NCBI RefSeq assembly: GCF_013410455.1 | Contig: NZ_JACCFW010000001.1 | Span: forward strand, 3,054,929-3,118,928 | Length of the DNA: 64,000 nt | Reading direction: 5' to 3' | Source of the DNA: Allobranchiibius huperziae | GTDB lineage: Bacteria > Actinomycetota > Actinomycetes > Actinomycetales > Dermatophilaceae | In this document: in pieces, positions 17,932 through 28,047 of the stretch | How positions within the stretch are numbered: position 1 is the stretch's first letter | Layout of the letters: each line of letters starts with the position of its first letter | Translations under genes and position numbers: made by a program | Notes under the pieces: generated by a model | What the model was told of the DNA's origin: nothing | Databases searched by the model: none | What the model saw: only the letters and a program-made list of their open reading frames with translations

Positions 17932-18235
17932 CGGGTGCGCCGTCCGGGCGGTCCCCCACGGCCTGAGCAAGGCTGCGAACGCCCCGCACGCGGTCCAGGG
18001 AGGACGCTCCGGCGAGGAAGTGTGCACGTCGGGCCGGGAGCGCCTCACGGCGCGTGGCCGCTCGTAGCGGCTTTATTTGGGACCCGGGGCTGCCGCGGCC
18101 CGACGCACACCAGAGCCTAACGGGGTCACCGCTTCGGATGTTCCCCACCGGCCCGGTCTGTGGACGAAGCAGTCCAGGTCGCCGCATCGGGGTCCGGCCG
18201 ATTCCGGCTGGAATCGGGGCGCATACGGTTACGGC
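17932..18235. other. Intergenic region before the flavin-reductase-like gene
   Basis: About 300 bp without a supportable gene. It is GC-rich with several short dyads (for example near 18083-18104) but no tRNA, riboswitch or clear terminator that I recognise. The flavin-reductase frame is open back to 18077, but its family start is at 18236. Confidence 0.45.
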
Positions 18236-18844
18236 ATGCGAACCGTGATGCGCCCTGGTGACGATGGCGTCAAGTCCTATCCGCTGCTCAACTCGCTCGT
18301 CGTACCGCGTCCCATCGCCTGGGTGTCGACGGTGTCCGGCGAAGGTGTCGGCAACCTGGCGCCGCACTCGTTCTTCACCGTCGTGTGCGCCGACCCGCCC
18401 ATGGTCGCCTTCTCCTCGGTCGGCGAGAAGGACACGGTCCGCAACGTGCGCGAGACCCGCGAGTTCGTGGTGAATGTCGCGACCGAGCGGCTCAAGCACG
18501 CCGTCAACAACAGCTCGGCGCGCTTCGACCCCGCGGACGACGAGGCCGCTGAGCTCGGCCTCACCATGGAGGACAGCGACACGGTGCGGCCGCAGCGGGT
18601 GGCCGCCTCGCCGGCGTCGATCGAGTGTGTGATGCACACCATGCTCCAGCTCGGCGATTCCACCCTGATCATCGGCCGGGTGACCGCGTTCGCGATCGAT
18701 CCGGACATCCTGGACGGCGACCACCCCACCTTCGAGGGGCTGGCACCGATGTCGCGGCTGGGTATCAACGAGTGGGGTATGCCCCCGGAGGTCATCCACC
18801 TCGACCGGCCCGGACCGCCGTCGGACATCCACCAGTTCGACTGA
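18236..18844 (+). CDS. Flavin reductase-like (FMN-binding split-barrel) protein
   Basis: The 202-residue protein shows the flavin-reductase-like split barrel: VVPRPIAWVSTVSGEGVGN near residue 22, SFFTVVCADPPMVAFS, then TREFVVNVA. Family members bind FMN and either reduce free flavin with NAD(P)H or act as flavoredoxins. The late motif SRLGINEWG matches flavoredoxin/DIM6-type proteins. The ATG at 18236 starts the conserved domain. It stands alone, with a convergent gene downstream, and the partner enzyme is unknown. Confidence 0.82.
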   Translation: MRTVMRPGDDGVKSYPLLNSLVVPRPIAWVSTVSGEGVGNLAPHSFFTVVCADPPMVAFSSVGEKDTVRNVRETREFVVNVATERLKHAVNNSSARFDPADDEAAELGLTMEDSDTVRPQRVAASPASIECVMHTMLQLGDSTLIIGRVTAFAIDPDILDGDHPTFEGLAPMSRLGINEWGMPPEVIHLDRPGPPSDIHQFD

Positions 18845-18965
18845 CCGGCAGGATCACGAAGCCGCACGCTGACGGCGTTGCCGACGGTTGACGGCGTTCG
18901 AACACCGTCGATGAACGCCAACGCCGTCAGCGTCGTCCGGCACCGCGCCTGCCGCCTGGCTGCCG

Positions 18966-19592
18966 TCAGTCGAGCTTGCCGGCCCGCCACAGCGCGGCAC
19001 AGCGGGACAGGTCGGATGCCGTGGTGAGCAGCGCGGCCGCCCGAGTGGTCTGCGTGGACGCCGCGCTGTCCTGGTCGTCGACCCGGTGGGCGCGGCCGAC
19101 GGAAACGACCCTGCAGAACGCCGATGCCCGCTCGAGCGCGACCGCCAGATCCCCCTCGAAGACGCCCGCGAGGATCTGATCGGTCAGCTGTTGGAGGGCC
19201 TCCGGCGTCGGTGGCTCGGCCGAACCGGCCACCGCGTGCGCGACCTCCGCACTCCCGCGGCCGGCCTCGTAGTCACGCGCCGCGCCGACCGGGTCACGAC
19301 GCACCCACTCCCGCAGCGTGTAGAGGCGCCACAGAGCCCCGGGCAGACTCGTCGCTGGGCGGTCCGCCCACAGTTCGGCCAGCGTCGAGATGCCCAGCTC
19401 GTCCACCAGATTGACCAGTTTCGCGGTCACCTGCGGGTCGTGCGCCGCCCGGCCCGTGCCCACGAGGGCGGCTGCCGTCTCGTGCGCGGCCTCGGACAAC
19501 TGCGCGGGATCACTCGAGCCGGCGTACGCCTCCAACTCTCCGGACGACCGCAGAGCAGGACGCCGAGGTGGGCGAGAATCATTGTCGGACAA
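18966..19592 (-). CDS. Uncharacterised soluble actinobacterial protein downstream of treZ
   Basis: The 208-residue product is alanine-rich and probably all-helical, with no membrane segment, signal peptide or catalytic motif. It starts at TTG 19592 with GGAGGAG 8 bases upstream, placed inside the last codons of treZ. The 6-bp spacing therefore suggests coupling to treY-treZ. A trehalose-related role is only a contextual guess. I do not recognise the family. Confidence 0.7.
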   Translation of the reverse strand: MSDNDSRPPRRPALRSSGELEAYAGSSDPAQLSEAAHETAAALVGTGRAAHDPQVTAKLVNLVDELGISTLAELWADRPATSLPGALWRLYTLREWVRRDPVGAARDYEAGRGSAEVAHAVAGSAEPPTPEALQQLTDQILAGVFEGDLAVALERASAFCRVVSVGRAHRVDDQDSAASTQTTRAAALLTTASDLSRCAALWRAGKLD

Positions 19593-19598
19593 TCGATC

Positions 19599-21332
19599 TC
19601 ACTCCTCCACAGGAGGTCCGTAGATGGCTGATCCGTCCGGCGCGATGGTCAGTACGCCGTCGCCGGGCTCGGCGTCCCATCCGGCCAGGAGGTGGCGATT
19701 CCCGTCGAGAGGATGCGCAATCTCCTGGGGAGACAGGTTGACGACGACTGTATAGCCGCCTCGCGTGTACGTGAGCACATCGCCGTCACGGCGTACGTCG
19801 GTCACGCCCAGCGCGGGGTCGGCGAGGGCGGGCACCGCTCGACGCAATCGGAGCAGCTCGCGGTACCACTCGAGCAACCGCGCATGCTCCGGCTGCGACA
19901 CCTCGTCCCACCGGAGCGTCGAGCCATGAGCGGTCGAGGCCGCTTGCGGATCGGGCACCGCGTCGCCCCACCCGTGCTCGGCGAATTCCCTGCGGCGCCC
20001 CTCGGAGACGGCCTCGGCAAGCTCCGGCTCCTGGTGGTCGGTGAAGTAGGCCCACTTCGTCGAGGCGCCCCACTCCTCCCCCATGAAGAGCATCGGCGTG
20101 TACGGCAGGGTCAGCAGCAGCGTCGCCCCGGCCGCCAGCCTGCTGCGGCCGACCAGTTGCGACAGACGCTCGCCGGTGGCCCGGTTGCCGACCTGGTCGT
20201 GGGTCTGCAGGGAGGCCACGAACTTCCACCCCGGAGTGAGGGCGGGTACGACCGGCCGGCCGTGGTCACGCTGGCGGAAGCTGGACCAGGTGCCGTCGTG
20301 GAAGAACGGTGTGCGCGCGATCTTGGCGAAGGCACCTGGGTCGGTGAAGTCGGCGTAGTAGCCCTGCGACTCCCCGGTCAACAGCACGTGCAGCGTGTGG
20401 TGCACGTCGTCCGCCCACTGGCCCGCCAGACCGAAACCACCGTCTCCCCCGTCGGCGCGAGCCGTGACGGTGGCCGGGTCGTTGCGGTCCGACTCTGCGA
20501 TAAGCGTTAAAGGTCGACCCGATGACGTTGCCAGACCGTCGGTTTCGGCGGCAAGCTGCTCGAGCACGTGGACAGCCCGCTCGTCCACCAGCGCGTGCAC
20601 CGCGTCCAGCCGGAGGGCATCCAGGTGGTAGTCGCGGAACCACATCAGCGCGTTGTCGATGATGAAACGGCGCACCTCGTCGCTACCGGGAGCGTCCAGG
20701 TTGACCGCCGCACCCCACGGTGTGTGGTGCCGGTCGGTGAAGTAGGGCCCGAACTCCGAGAGGTAGTTGCCGCTGGGCCCCAGGTGGTTGTAGACGACGT
20801 CCAGGCACACCCCGAGACCCCGCGCGTGGCAGGCGTCGACGAACCGCGCGAGGGCCTGCGGACCGCCGTACGCCGGGTGCACCGCGTAGAGATCGACCCC
20901 GTCGTAGCCCCAGCCGCGGTCGCCCGGGAACGTCGCGACGGGCATCAGCTCGACCAGCGTCACCCCGAGCTCGACGAGGTGGTCGATCCGCTCGACCGCC
21001 GAGTCGAGCGTGCCATCCGCGGTGAAGGTGCCGATGTGCAGCTCGTAGATCACCGCGGTCTCGAGCGCGACGCCATGCCACGCGTCGTCGGTCCAGGCGA
21101 AGGTTGCCGGGTCGACGATCTGCGACGGGCCGTTCGGCCCCTCGGGCTGATACCTGGATCGGGGGTCCGGGAACGGTCCCGCGCCGTCGACCCGGTAGGA
21201 GTACCGCTGGCCGTCCGCCGCCGCACGGTCGGTCGTCCACCGGTCGCCCGCCCGCGTCATCGCGACCGTCTCCTCCGGCAGCACGAGCTCCACGCGCTCG
21301 GCGGCCGGTGCCCACACGTCGAAGCTCGGCAT
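19599..21332 (-). CDS. treZ: Malto-oligosyltrehalose trehalohydrolase
   Basis: The 577-residue GH13 enzyme has an N-terminal beta-sandwich (FDVWAPAAERVELVLPE) and then the catalytic barrel. Visible sites are the nucleophile Asp in DALRLDAVHAL, the acid Glu in LIAESDRND, and the transition-state Asp in QTHDQVGNR. The segment GWGYDGVDLYAVHPAYGG is typical. It releases trehalose from maltooligosyl-trehalose made by TreY. Its ATG shares one base with the treY stop (TGATG), so the two are translationally coupled. The third partner, treX, is not in this stretch. Confidence 0.95.
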   Translation of the reverse strand: MPSFDVWAPAAERVELVLPEETVAMTRAGDRWTTDRAAADGQRYSYRVDGAGPFPDPRSRYQPEGPNGPSQIVDPATFAWTDDAWHGVALETAVIYELHIGTFTADGTLDSAVERIDHLVELGVTLVELMPVATFPGDRGWGYDGVDLYAVHPAYGGPQALARFVDACHARGLGVCLDVVYNHLGPSGNYLSEFGPYFTDRHHTPWGAAVNLDAPGSDEVRRFIIDNALMWFRDYHLDALRLDAVHALVDERAVHVLEQLAAETDGLATSSGRPLTLIAESDRNDPATVTARADGGDGGFGLAGQWADDVHHTLHVLLTGESQGYYADFTDPGAFAKIARTPFFHDGTWSSFRQRDHGRPVVPALTPGWKFVASLQTHDQVGNRATGERLSQLVGRSRLAAGATLLLTLPYTPMLFMGEEWGASTKWAYFTDHQEPELAEAVSEGRRREFAEHGWGDAVPDPQAASTAHGSTLRWDEVSQPEHARLLEWYRELLRLRRAVPALADPALGVTDVRRDGDVLTYTRGGYTVVVNLSPQEIAHPLDGNRHLLAGWDAEPGDGVLTIAPDGSAIYGPPVEE

Positions 21333-23740
21333 CAGGCGACCTTCTCCAGGAAGAGGACCGGCGTGCCAGCGAAAAGATGTGCCGCAGCGACGCGTTCGTC
21401 GACATCGAACGACCGGCCACTCAACAGATCGGTCCAGGTGCCGGACTCCAAGGTCACCGTCTCACCGGTGAAACCGCCCTCGCGCTCCCACCGCGAGGGC
21501 GCGCGCAGCACCAGCGTCGCGAACGTCGCCCGACGGCCACGGTGCAGCACGCCGGACACCAAGCCCGGTGCGTGGGCGCGTACGAACCCCACCGCGTGTT
21601 CGGAGTCGGACTGCACCGGTGTGTATGACGACTCGGCACCGAACGCGGCCGGCTCGCGGCGACGCGCGGCGAGCACGGCCGCCACCAGCTGCAGTTTCTC
21701 CACATCCAGGTCGGAACGGTCCGTAGCGGCCAGAGCCTGCGCGCGTGCTGCGTAGTCGACGGGGCGCCGGTTGTCTGGATCGACCAGGGACAGGTCCACG
21801 GACTCGCACCCCTGGTAGGTGTCGGGCATCCCCGGCATCGTCAGCTGGATCAGCTTCGCGCCGAGGGTGACGGCCCGGATCGCGCCGGCGTTGGCGGCGA
21901 CGGCACGATCCAGCGCATCGTGCAGGGGCCCCTCGCGCATCGCGGTCGTCGCGAAGTCGATGACGCGCTGCTCGTACTTCTCGTCGCCGTCGACCCAGGC
22001 CGTGTGCTCCTTGGCCTCACGCAGCGCCTTCTGCAGGTAACCGCCCAGCCGCTCGTCACCGATGTCACCGACCCCGAGGAGGGTCTGCCACACCAGGTGC
22101 GCCGTCGGCAGATCGACATCCGCCGTAACGGCGAGTTCCCTTGCGATCCCCGATAGTTCGGACCACGCCGCGGGGTCGCCGGCGACGGCGAGGATGCGTG
22201 CGCGGGTGTCTTCGCTGCGCTTGGTGTCGTGGGTCGACAGGGTGGTCATCGTGTGCGGCCAGTGCTCCTGCTGCCACGCCGCCCAGTCGTGCAGTGCCGT
22301 CGGCGAGGCATCGCCGAGCACGGTCGGGTCGCTACCGACCTCGTTGAGCGCGACGAGGCGATGCCACCGGTAGAACGTCGTGTCCTCGATGCCCTTGGCC
22401 ATCACCGGACCCCAGGTCTGCTGCAGGCGCACCGCGAAATCCGTTGCCGCGTCGTCGTCCTCAGCCATCACGGTGAGGGGCACGAGGGCCTCGAGCGTGG
22501 CCGCGAGATCGGGCCGGGCCTCCATGGCGCGCCCGAAGGCCTCCGCCAACCGTTCGCGCGCGACCCTGCTCATCCGGTGTTCCGGCCGCACGTACGCGCG
22601 GTAGACCTCGCCGGCGACGAGCAATTCCACGATCGCCTCGCGCAGCGGCTCCGTCTCCAGGTCGGGCAGCGCCTCGCGTGCCCGACGGATGAGGCGCTCG
22701 ACCTCGGGAGCCAGCGACTGCGCCACGACCTGACGCTTCGCGGCGAGCACCTCCTCCTCGAAGTCGGCGTCGCCGCCGGTGGCGGCCCACTCCTGCGCGA
22801 TCACGGGCGCGGCCACGGGATCGGTCAGGGCCGCCTGCAGCACGCGCAGGCCGTCGTACCCGGTGGTGCCGGTGCACGCCCAGTTGCTCGGCAGGCGTTC
22901 GTCGCCCTCGAGGATCTTCTCCACCCAGATCGGCGTGCCACTTCGGCAGGCGCGGGTGAGTCGCTCGAGGTACTCGACCGGGTCGGCGAGGCCGTCCGGG
23001 TGGTCGATGCGGAAGCCGTCGATGAGACCGCGGTGGTGCAGCTGCAGCAGCAGCGCGTGGGTCGCGTCGAAGACCTCCTGGAGCTCCACGCGTACCGCGA
23101 TCAGTCCGTCGACCTCGAAGAACCGGCGGTAGTTGAGCACCTCGTCCTTCTCGCGCCAGCTCGCGAGCCGGTAGTGCTGCCGGTCCAGCAGGGCGGCGCA
23201 GTCCTCGATGTGCTCCGAGCCGAGTGCCAACGGGAAGACGTGGTCGAAGTAGCGCAGCACCGGTTCGCCGTCGAGCTCGTCTCGGGTGATCTCCCCCGCG
23301 TCGATCACCTCCTGGAGCGACGACCCGAGGATCGGCAGGCCGAGACGACCGCCGCCGGCCTTCCAGTCCACGTCGAACCACTCCGCGGTGGGGGCGTCGC
23401 GTCCGTCGCGCAGCAGCTCCCAGACCGGGTGATTGACGTTCTCGGGCGCCACGAACGACATGTGGTTGGGCACCACGTCGACCACGATGCCGAGGTCGTC
23501 CGCGTGCGCCGCAGCAACCAGGGCCTCGAAACCCTCGAGCCCGCCGAGGTCCGCGCTGATGCGCGAGTGGTCCACGACGTCGTAGCCGTGCATCGAGCCC
23601 GCAGCCGCCTGCAGGATCGGCGACAGGTAGAGGTGGGAGACGCCGAGGGAGCGCAGGTAGCCCGTCTGCTTCGCTGCGTCCGCGAAGGTGAAACCGGCGT
23701 GCAGCTGCAGGCGATAGGTGGCGGTGGGTGTCGGGCTCAC
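21332..23740 (-). CDS. treY: Malto-oligosyltrehalose synthase
   Basis: An 802-residue GH13 enzyme that converts the reducing end of maltodextrin or glycogen chains into a trehalose unit. It opens with PTATYRLQLHAGFTF, the family hallmark. It has VVDVVPNHM, the nucleophile Asp in DGFRIDHPDGLADP, the acid Glu in WVEKILEGDE and STHDTKRSED. The GTG at 23740 has GGAGGAC upstream and begins at the family N-terminus, so the 18-residue extension is rejected. It forms an operon with treZ. It lies 78 bp downstream of the helicase gene. Confidence 0.95.
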   Translation of the reverse strand: MSPTPTATYRLQLHAGFTFADAAKQTGYLRSLGVSHLYLSPILQAAAGSMHGYDVVDHSRISADLGGLEGFEALVAAAHADDLGIVVDVVPNHMSFVAPENVNHPVWELLRDGRDAPTAEWFDVDWKAGGGRLGLPILGSSLQEVIDAGEITRDELDGEPVLRYFDHVFPLALGSEHIEDCAALLDRQHYRLASWREKDEVLNYRRFFEVDGLIAVRVELQEVFDATHALLLQLHHRGLIDGFRIDHPDGLADPVEYLERLTRACRSGTPIWVEKILEGDERLPSNWACTGTTGYDGLRVLQAALTDPVAAPVIAQEWAATGGDADFEEEVLAAKRQVVAQSLAPEVERLIRRAREALPDLETEPLREAIVELLVAGEVYRAYVRPEHRMSRVARERLAEAFGRAMEARPDLAATLEALVPLTVMAEDDDAATDFAVRLQQTWGPVMAKGIEDTTFYRWHRLVALNEVGSDPTVLGDASPTALHDWAAWQQEHWPHTMTTLSTHDTKRSEDTRARILAVAGDPAAWSELSGIARELAVTADVDLPTAHLVWQTLLGVGDIGDERLGGYLQKALREAKEHTAWVDGDEKYEQRVIDFATTAMREGPLHDALDRAVAANAGAIRAVTLGAKLIQLTMPGMPDTYQGCESVDLSLVDPDNRRPVDYAARAQALAATDRSDLDVEKLQLVAAVLAARRREPAAFGAESSYTPVQSDSEHAVGFVRAHAPGLVSGVLHRGRRATFATLVLRAPSRWEREGGFTGETVTLESGTWTDLLSGRSFDVDERVAAAHLFAGTPVLFLEKVA

Positions 23741-23818
23741 ATGTCCTCCGGTTCGATGCTGCGCGGATCGCTCGATGCTGCCCGCACCTGCCACGCCGCG
23801 CTCGTCGCCTCCACCACG

Positions 23819-26362
23819 TCAGTGGTCGAGCCGGTTGAGGCCGAGGACCACGACGACCGCGGTGCCCGCATCGTCGCACGCGGCAATGGGCAGCTGAGCG
23901 TCGATGCCCCAGTCGTGGTCACCCGCGGGATCGTCGATGACCTGGCGCACCTCCCAGGTGTCCTTACCCTCGCGGATCTGCAGGTATGCCGGCCCGCGTG
24001 CTGCCGGCCCCGCTCCCATCTCGTCGTGATCGGCGAAGTACGCCGCGAGATCCTCGACCCACGCCTGCTCGTCCATCACGATCTCGGTGGGCGGCTCGGT
24101 GGCCGCAGCCGCGTCCCGGTCCAGGGCGGCGAGCGCGACGATGTCCCGACGCGCGGCGAGCTGCACCCTGCGGAACATCGCGTTGCGGATCTGGACTCGG
24201 AACGCCCTGGGATTGCTGGTGATCGACCGCTTCTGCGGGGGCGCGGGGGTCGCGTCGAGGAGCTGAGCGGCGGGATCGTTGAGGCGGTCCCACTCGTCGA
24301 TGAGGCTGGAGTCGGTCTGCCGGATCACCTCGCCGAGCCATTCGATGAGGTCGGCCAGCTCCGGGGTCTTGCGGGAGTCCGGCACCGTCTGGCGCAGCGT
24401 GCGGTAGGCGTCGGTGAGGTAGCGCAGCACGATCCCCTCGGATCTGCTGAGTTCGTACTGCTTGACCAGGTCGGCGAACGACCACGCGTACGAATACATC
24501 TCGCGTACGACGGCCTTGGGTGAGAGCGCGTTGTCGCCCACCCACGGCTGGTTGCTCCGGTAGGTCTCGAACGCTGCGTCGAGCAGCTCCGCCAGCGGCC
24601 GGGGCCAGGTGACCTCCTCCAGCAGCTCCATCCGCTCGTCGTACTCGATCCCCTCGGCCTTCATCCGGGCCACCGCCTCGCCCCGGGCGCGGAAACGCTG
24701 CCCCATCAGGATGGGTCGGGGATCCTCCAGCACGGCCTCGATCACCGAGACCGCGTCGAGCGCGTACTCGTCGGACTCGGGGTCGAGCAGCTCCAGCGCG
24801 GCGAGCGCGAACGGCGCCATCGGCTGGTTGAGCGCGAAGTTGTCCTGCAGGTCGATCGTGAGCCGCACCCCACGTCCGTCGACCTCGGGGGTGTCCAGCC
24901 GCTCGACGACACCCGCTGCCAGGAGCTCGCGGTAGAGGTCGATCGCCTTGCGGGACAGACGTGCCCGCCGTCGCGGGTCCTCGTGGTTCTCCCGCATCAG
25001 CCGGCGGACACCGGCGAACGGGTCGCCGTCACGTGCGATGACGTTGAGCAGCATGGAGTGCGTGACACGCATCCGGGACTGCAGCGCCTCCGGCTCGGCG
25101 CCGACGAGACGCTCGAACGTCTCCTCGGTCCAGTTGACGAAGCCCTCCGGCGGCTTCTTGCGTTGCACCTTGCGCAGCTTCTTGGGGTCGTCGCCGGCTT
25201 TGGCGACCGCCCGCGCGTTCTCCACGGTGTGCTCCGGGGCCTGGACGACGACCGACCCGCTGGTGTCGAAGCCGGCGCGCCCCGCGCGGCCCGCGATCTG
25301 GTGGAACTCCCGCGCCTTGAGCACCCGCTGGCGCGACCCGTCGTACTTGGTGAGGCCGGTGAAGAGCACGGTGCGGATCGGCACGTTGATGCCGACACCG
25401 AGGGTGTCGGTGCCGCAGATGACCTGCAGCAGTCCCGCCTGCGCCAGGGTCTCGACGAGGCGGCGGTACTTCGGGAGCATCCCCGCGTGATGTACGCCGA
25501 TCCCGTTGCGCACCAGCTTGTTAAGCGTCTTGCCGAAACCGGCCGAGAAGGGGAAGTTGACGATCGCCTCGGCGATGCGCTCCTTGTCGGCCTTGCTGGT
25601 GATGGTGATGCTCAGCAGCGCCTGCGCCCGCTCCAGCGCCGAGGCCTGGGTGAAGTGCACGACGTAGACCGGTGCCTGGTGGGTGCTGAGCAGCTCCTCG
25701 ATCGTCTCGTGGATCGGGGTCATCGCCCAGGAGAACGACAGCGGCACCGGGCGGTCGACGCCGGTGACGACGGCGGTCGACCTGCCGGTGCGGGCGGTCA
25801 GCTCGCGCTCGAAGAGCCCGACGTCGCCGAGCGTCGCCGACATCAGGACGAACTGCGCCTGCGGCAGCTCCAGCAGCGGCACCTGCCAGGCCCAGCCGCG
25901 CTCGGGCTCGGAGTAGAAGTGGAACTCGTCCATCACGACCATGCCGACGTCCGCCTTCGCGCCCTCGCGCAGGGCGATGTTGGCGAGGATCTCCGCGGTG
26001 CAGCAGATGATCGGGGCATCGGCGTTGACCGACGCGTCACCGGTGAGCATCCCGACCTGGTCGGAGCCGAAGACCTCACAGAGCGCGAAGAACTTCTCCG
26101 ACACCAGCGCCTTGATGGGCGCGGTGTAGAAGGACACTCGGTCGTCGGCGAGCGCCGCGAGCAGCGCGCCCGTGGCGACGAGGGACTTCCCGGAGCCGGT
26201 GGGGGTCGACAGGATGAGATTGGCACCGGCCAGGATCTCGACGACGGACTCGTCCTGATGCGGGTAGAGCGTCAGCCCCTGCTGGGTGGCCCAGGTGGTG
26301 AACGTCGCATAGACCTCGTCGGGCCCGGCGTCGGGCGGAAGGGCGTCGAGGAGGTTCATCAC
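23819..26362 (-). CDS. Ski2-like DEAD/DEAH-box helicase (DUF3516 type)
   Basis: The 847-residue helicase has Walker A STPTGSGKS (about residue 53), motif II MDEFHF, motif III MSATL and motif VI HQIAGRAGRAG. A long C-terminal region follows (about residues 500-847) of the DUF3516 type. Superfamily-2 Ski2/Mtr4-like enzymes unwind RNA or DNA with ATP. Members of this actinobacterial subgroup are mostly uncharacterised. It is separate from treY by 78 bp and may be transcribed with it, though no functional link is evident. Confidence 0.9.
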   Translation of the reverse strand: MMNLLDALPPDAGPDEVYATFTTWATQQGLTLYPHQDESVVEILAGANLILSTPTGSGKSLVATGALLAALADDRVSFYTAPIKALVSEKFFALCEVFGSDQVGMLTGDASVNADAPIICCTAEILANIALREGAKADVGMVVMDEFHFYSEPERGWAWQVPLLELPQAQFVLMSATLGDVGLFERELTARTGRSTAVVTGVDRPVPLSFSWAMTPIHETIEELLSTHQAPVYVVHFTQASALERAQALLSITITSKADKERIAEAIVNFPFSAGFGKTLNKLVRNGIGVHHAGMLPKYRRLVETLAQAGLLQVICGTDTLGVGINVPIRTVLFTGLTKYDGSRQRVLKAREFHQIAGRAGRAGFDTSGSVVVQAPEHTVENARAVAKAGDDPKKLRKVQRKKPPEGFVNWTEETFERLVGAEPEALQSRMRVTHSMLLNVIARDGDPFAGVRRLMRENHEDPRRRARLSRKAIDLYRELLAAGVVERLDTPEVDGRGVRLTIDLQDNFALNQPMAPFALAALELLDPESDEYALDAVSVIEAVLEDPRPILMGQRFRARGEAVARMKAEGIEYDERMELLEEVTWPRPLAELLDAAFETYRSNQPWVGDNALSPKAVVREMYSYAWSFADLVKQYELSRSEGIVLRYLTDAYRTLRQTVPDSRKTPELADLIEWLGEVIRQTDSSLIDEWDRLNDPAAQLLDATPAPPQKRSITSNPRAFRVQIRNAMFRRVQLAARRDIVALAALDRDAAAATEPPTEIVMDEQAWVEDLAAYFADHDEMGAGPAARGPAYLQIREGKDTWEVRQVIDDPAGDHDWGIDAQLPIAACDDAGTAVVVVLGLNRLDH

Positions 26363-26412
26363 CCCCAGTTTCCCCTACCTGCAGCGCCCCGCGGACCACT
26401 CAGGCAGCCGGA

Positions 26413-27687
26413 TCAGGCGGGTCGCGCGTCTTCCTTCCGTCCGCGCAGCACCACACGGTCGTCGCTGCGCGCACGCGGCGTGCCGTGTGTCACCCCGTCC
26501 CCGATGACCCCGTGGAAGCCGGGCTCGGCGTGGCCGAGCCACTCCAGTGCGACCGGCATCACCGCCTGCCACACGTCGAACCGGTGACCGGCCCCGGGCA
26601 GATACACCGACGTCACCGACATCCGCCCGTGCGCAGCGTTGATCAGACTCCTGCTCGGGGGCCCCGCGAAGCGATCACCCTCGGACACCTCGATCCACAC
26701 GTCGACGGGGGGCGGGGTCTGTCGCACGACGTTGAGCATGGAGTAGCGCGCCGGCCAGATGCTCCGACGACCGTAGGGCGTCCAGTTGCCCCAGCTGGGG
26801 TTGTTGTAGGTACCGAAGAGCATCACCGACCCGTACTGCTGGGGGTGCAGGAAGGCGCTCACCTCGGCGCAGAAGCCTCCCGCGCTGAAGCCCATCACGG
26901 CCCACGACTCCTTGTCGGGACGCACCCGCAGGTGTCGCACGGTCCACGCGGGGACCGTCTTGGTGAGCCAGGTCTCCATGTCGATGCCGCCGCTGTTGGT
27001 GCACTCGGTGTCGATGCCGGACGGCGTGTAGTCCGGCACCACGACCACCGGCTCGATCAGGCCGGACTTCTGGTGGGCTCGCACGATGATGTTCTGCAGG
27101 CCCATCCGCTTCTGATAGTCCGCCGGACTGCCGGGAATGCCGGCGTACGCCTCGATGACGGGATAGGTCGCCTGGGAGGGCCCGTCGACGTACGCGGGCG
27201 GCAGCCAGATCATCGCCTTCCCGGCGCCACGCCCTGCCGCCTTGCCGAGCCCGGGGATGACGACGTGCAGCCACTGGCCGTGCGGACCGGGCGCGACATG
27301 CAGTTTCGCGTCGCGCGCGAACACCGCGCGCTCCGGACCGAACAACCGCTGCGCGCGCAGGTCGGCCTCGGCGGCGGCACTCGCGCTGTACTGCCCGGCC
27401 GTCTGCAGGTCACCCTTCACCGCCACCCGCTGCACCGAGGGCGGCGTACCCATCAGGTCGCGACCCAGATCGGACCAGGTGCCGTACCAGCCGTTCTGCT
27501 GATTGAGGGTCGCCGCGGCCGCGAGCACGACCAGGGCCGAGGCGCCCACCTGCGTACCGAGCCTGCCGAGCAGCGCCAGCGGACGACGCCGCGCCAGCCT
27601 CGGCCACAGCACGACGACAGCGACCACCGCGGCCGCGAACGACACCCACAGCAGCACCACGAGTGCCACGCTGTTCGGCTCCAACAT
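26413..27687 (-). CDS. Membrane-anchored alpha/beta-hydrolase, esterase/mycolyltransferase-like
   Basis: The 424-residue protein has two N-terminal membrane segments (about 8-28 and 44-64). A large external alpha/beta-hydrolase domain follows, with the nucleophile elbow GFSAGG (Ser near 274). The late GAGHRFDVW supplies the likely catalytic histidine. This organisation resembles putative esterase-family proteins related to antigen-85-type acyltransferases and feruloyl esterases. The substrate is unknown; an envelope acyl ester is a reasonable guess. ATG start at 27687. Confidence 0.8.
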   Translation of the reverse strand: MLEPNSVALVVLLWVSFAAAVVAVVVLWPRLARRRPLALLGRLGTQVGASALVVLAAAATLNQQNGWYGTWSDLGRDLMGTPPSVQRVAVKGDLQTAGQYSASAAAEADLRAQRLFGPERAVFARDAKLHVAPGPHGQWLHVVIPGLGKAAGRGAGKAMIWLPPAYVDGPSQATYPVIEAYAGIPGSPADYQKRMGLQNIIVRAHQKSGLIEPVVVVPDYTPSGIDTECTNSGGIDMETWLTKTVPAWTVRHLRVRPDKESWAVMGFSAGGFCAEVSAFLHPQQYGSVMLFGTYNNPSWGNWTPYGRRSIWPARYSMLNVVRQTPPPVDVWIEVSEGDRFAGPPSRSLINAAHGRMSVTSVYLPGAGHRFDVWQAVMPVALEWLGHAEPGFHGVIGDGVTHGTPRARSDDRVVLRGRKEDARPA

Positions 27688-27899
27688 CTCAGGGGACCCC
27701 GCCTCGATCTGCGCGCCTCGTCGCGCACGACGACATGCTCACTCGGATGCCTGAGAGCAAGATGGGTGCGCGCTGCATGCAAGGCGACCTCGTCGGGACG
27801 TGCGCGGCGTCCTCCGGTGAGCCCGGCGATGTTCCCGGCCACGGGGTTTCGCGGCGGCGAACGGGTGCAACTACGCTGTCGGGGCGCTACACGCGTCAC

Positions 27900-27972
27900 G
27901 GGCCTTTAGCTCAATTGGTAGAGCTGCGGACTTTTAATCCGTAGGTTCCGGGTTCGAGCCCCGGAGGGCCCA
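27900..27972 (+). tRNA. tRNA-Lys (anticodon TTT)
   Basis: A 73-nt cloverleaf. The acceptor stem GGGCCTT pairs with AGGGCCC, the anticodon loop is CTTTTAA, the T-loop TTCGAGC is flanked by CCGGG/CCCGG, and the discriminator is A. CCA is not encoded. A possible -10 (TACGCT, 27872-27877) lies upstream. Confidence 0.97.
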
Positions 27973-28047
27973 CTTCAACCGGTCCAGAGAGGCCGGTGCG
28001 CCGTCTACTTCGACCCGGGGGCGGGGCGTCGACGGTAGTTTGGCGGC

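Noticed and set aside
22229-24523. 764-residue open frame on the plus strand over treY and the helicase
   Set aside because: It spans the ends of two conserved minus-strand genes and encodes a low-complexity Arg/Gly/Val product.
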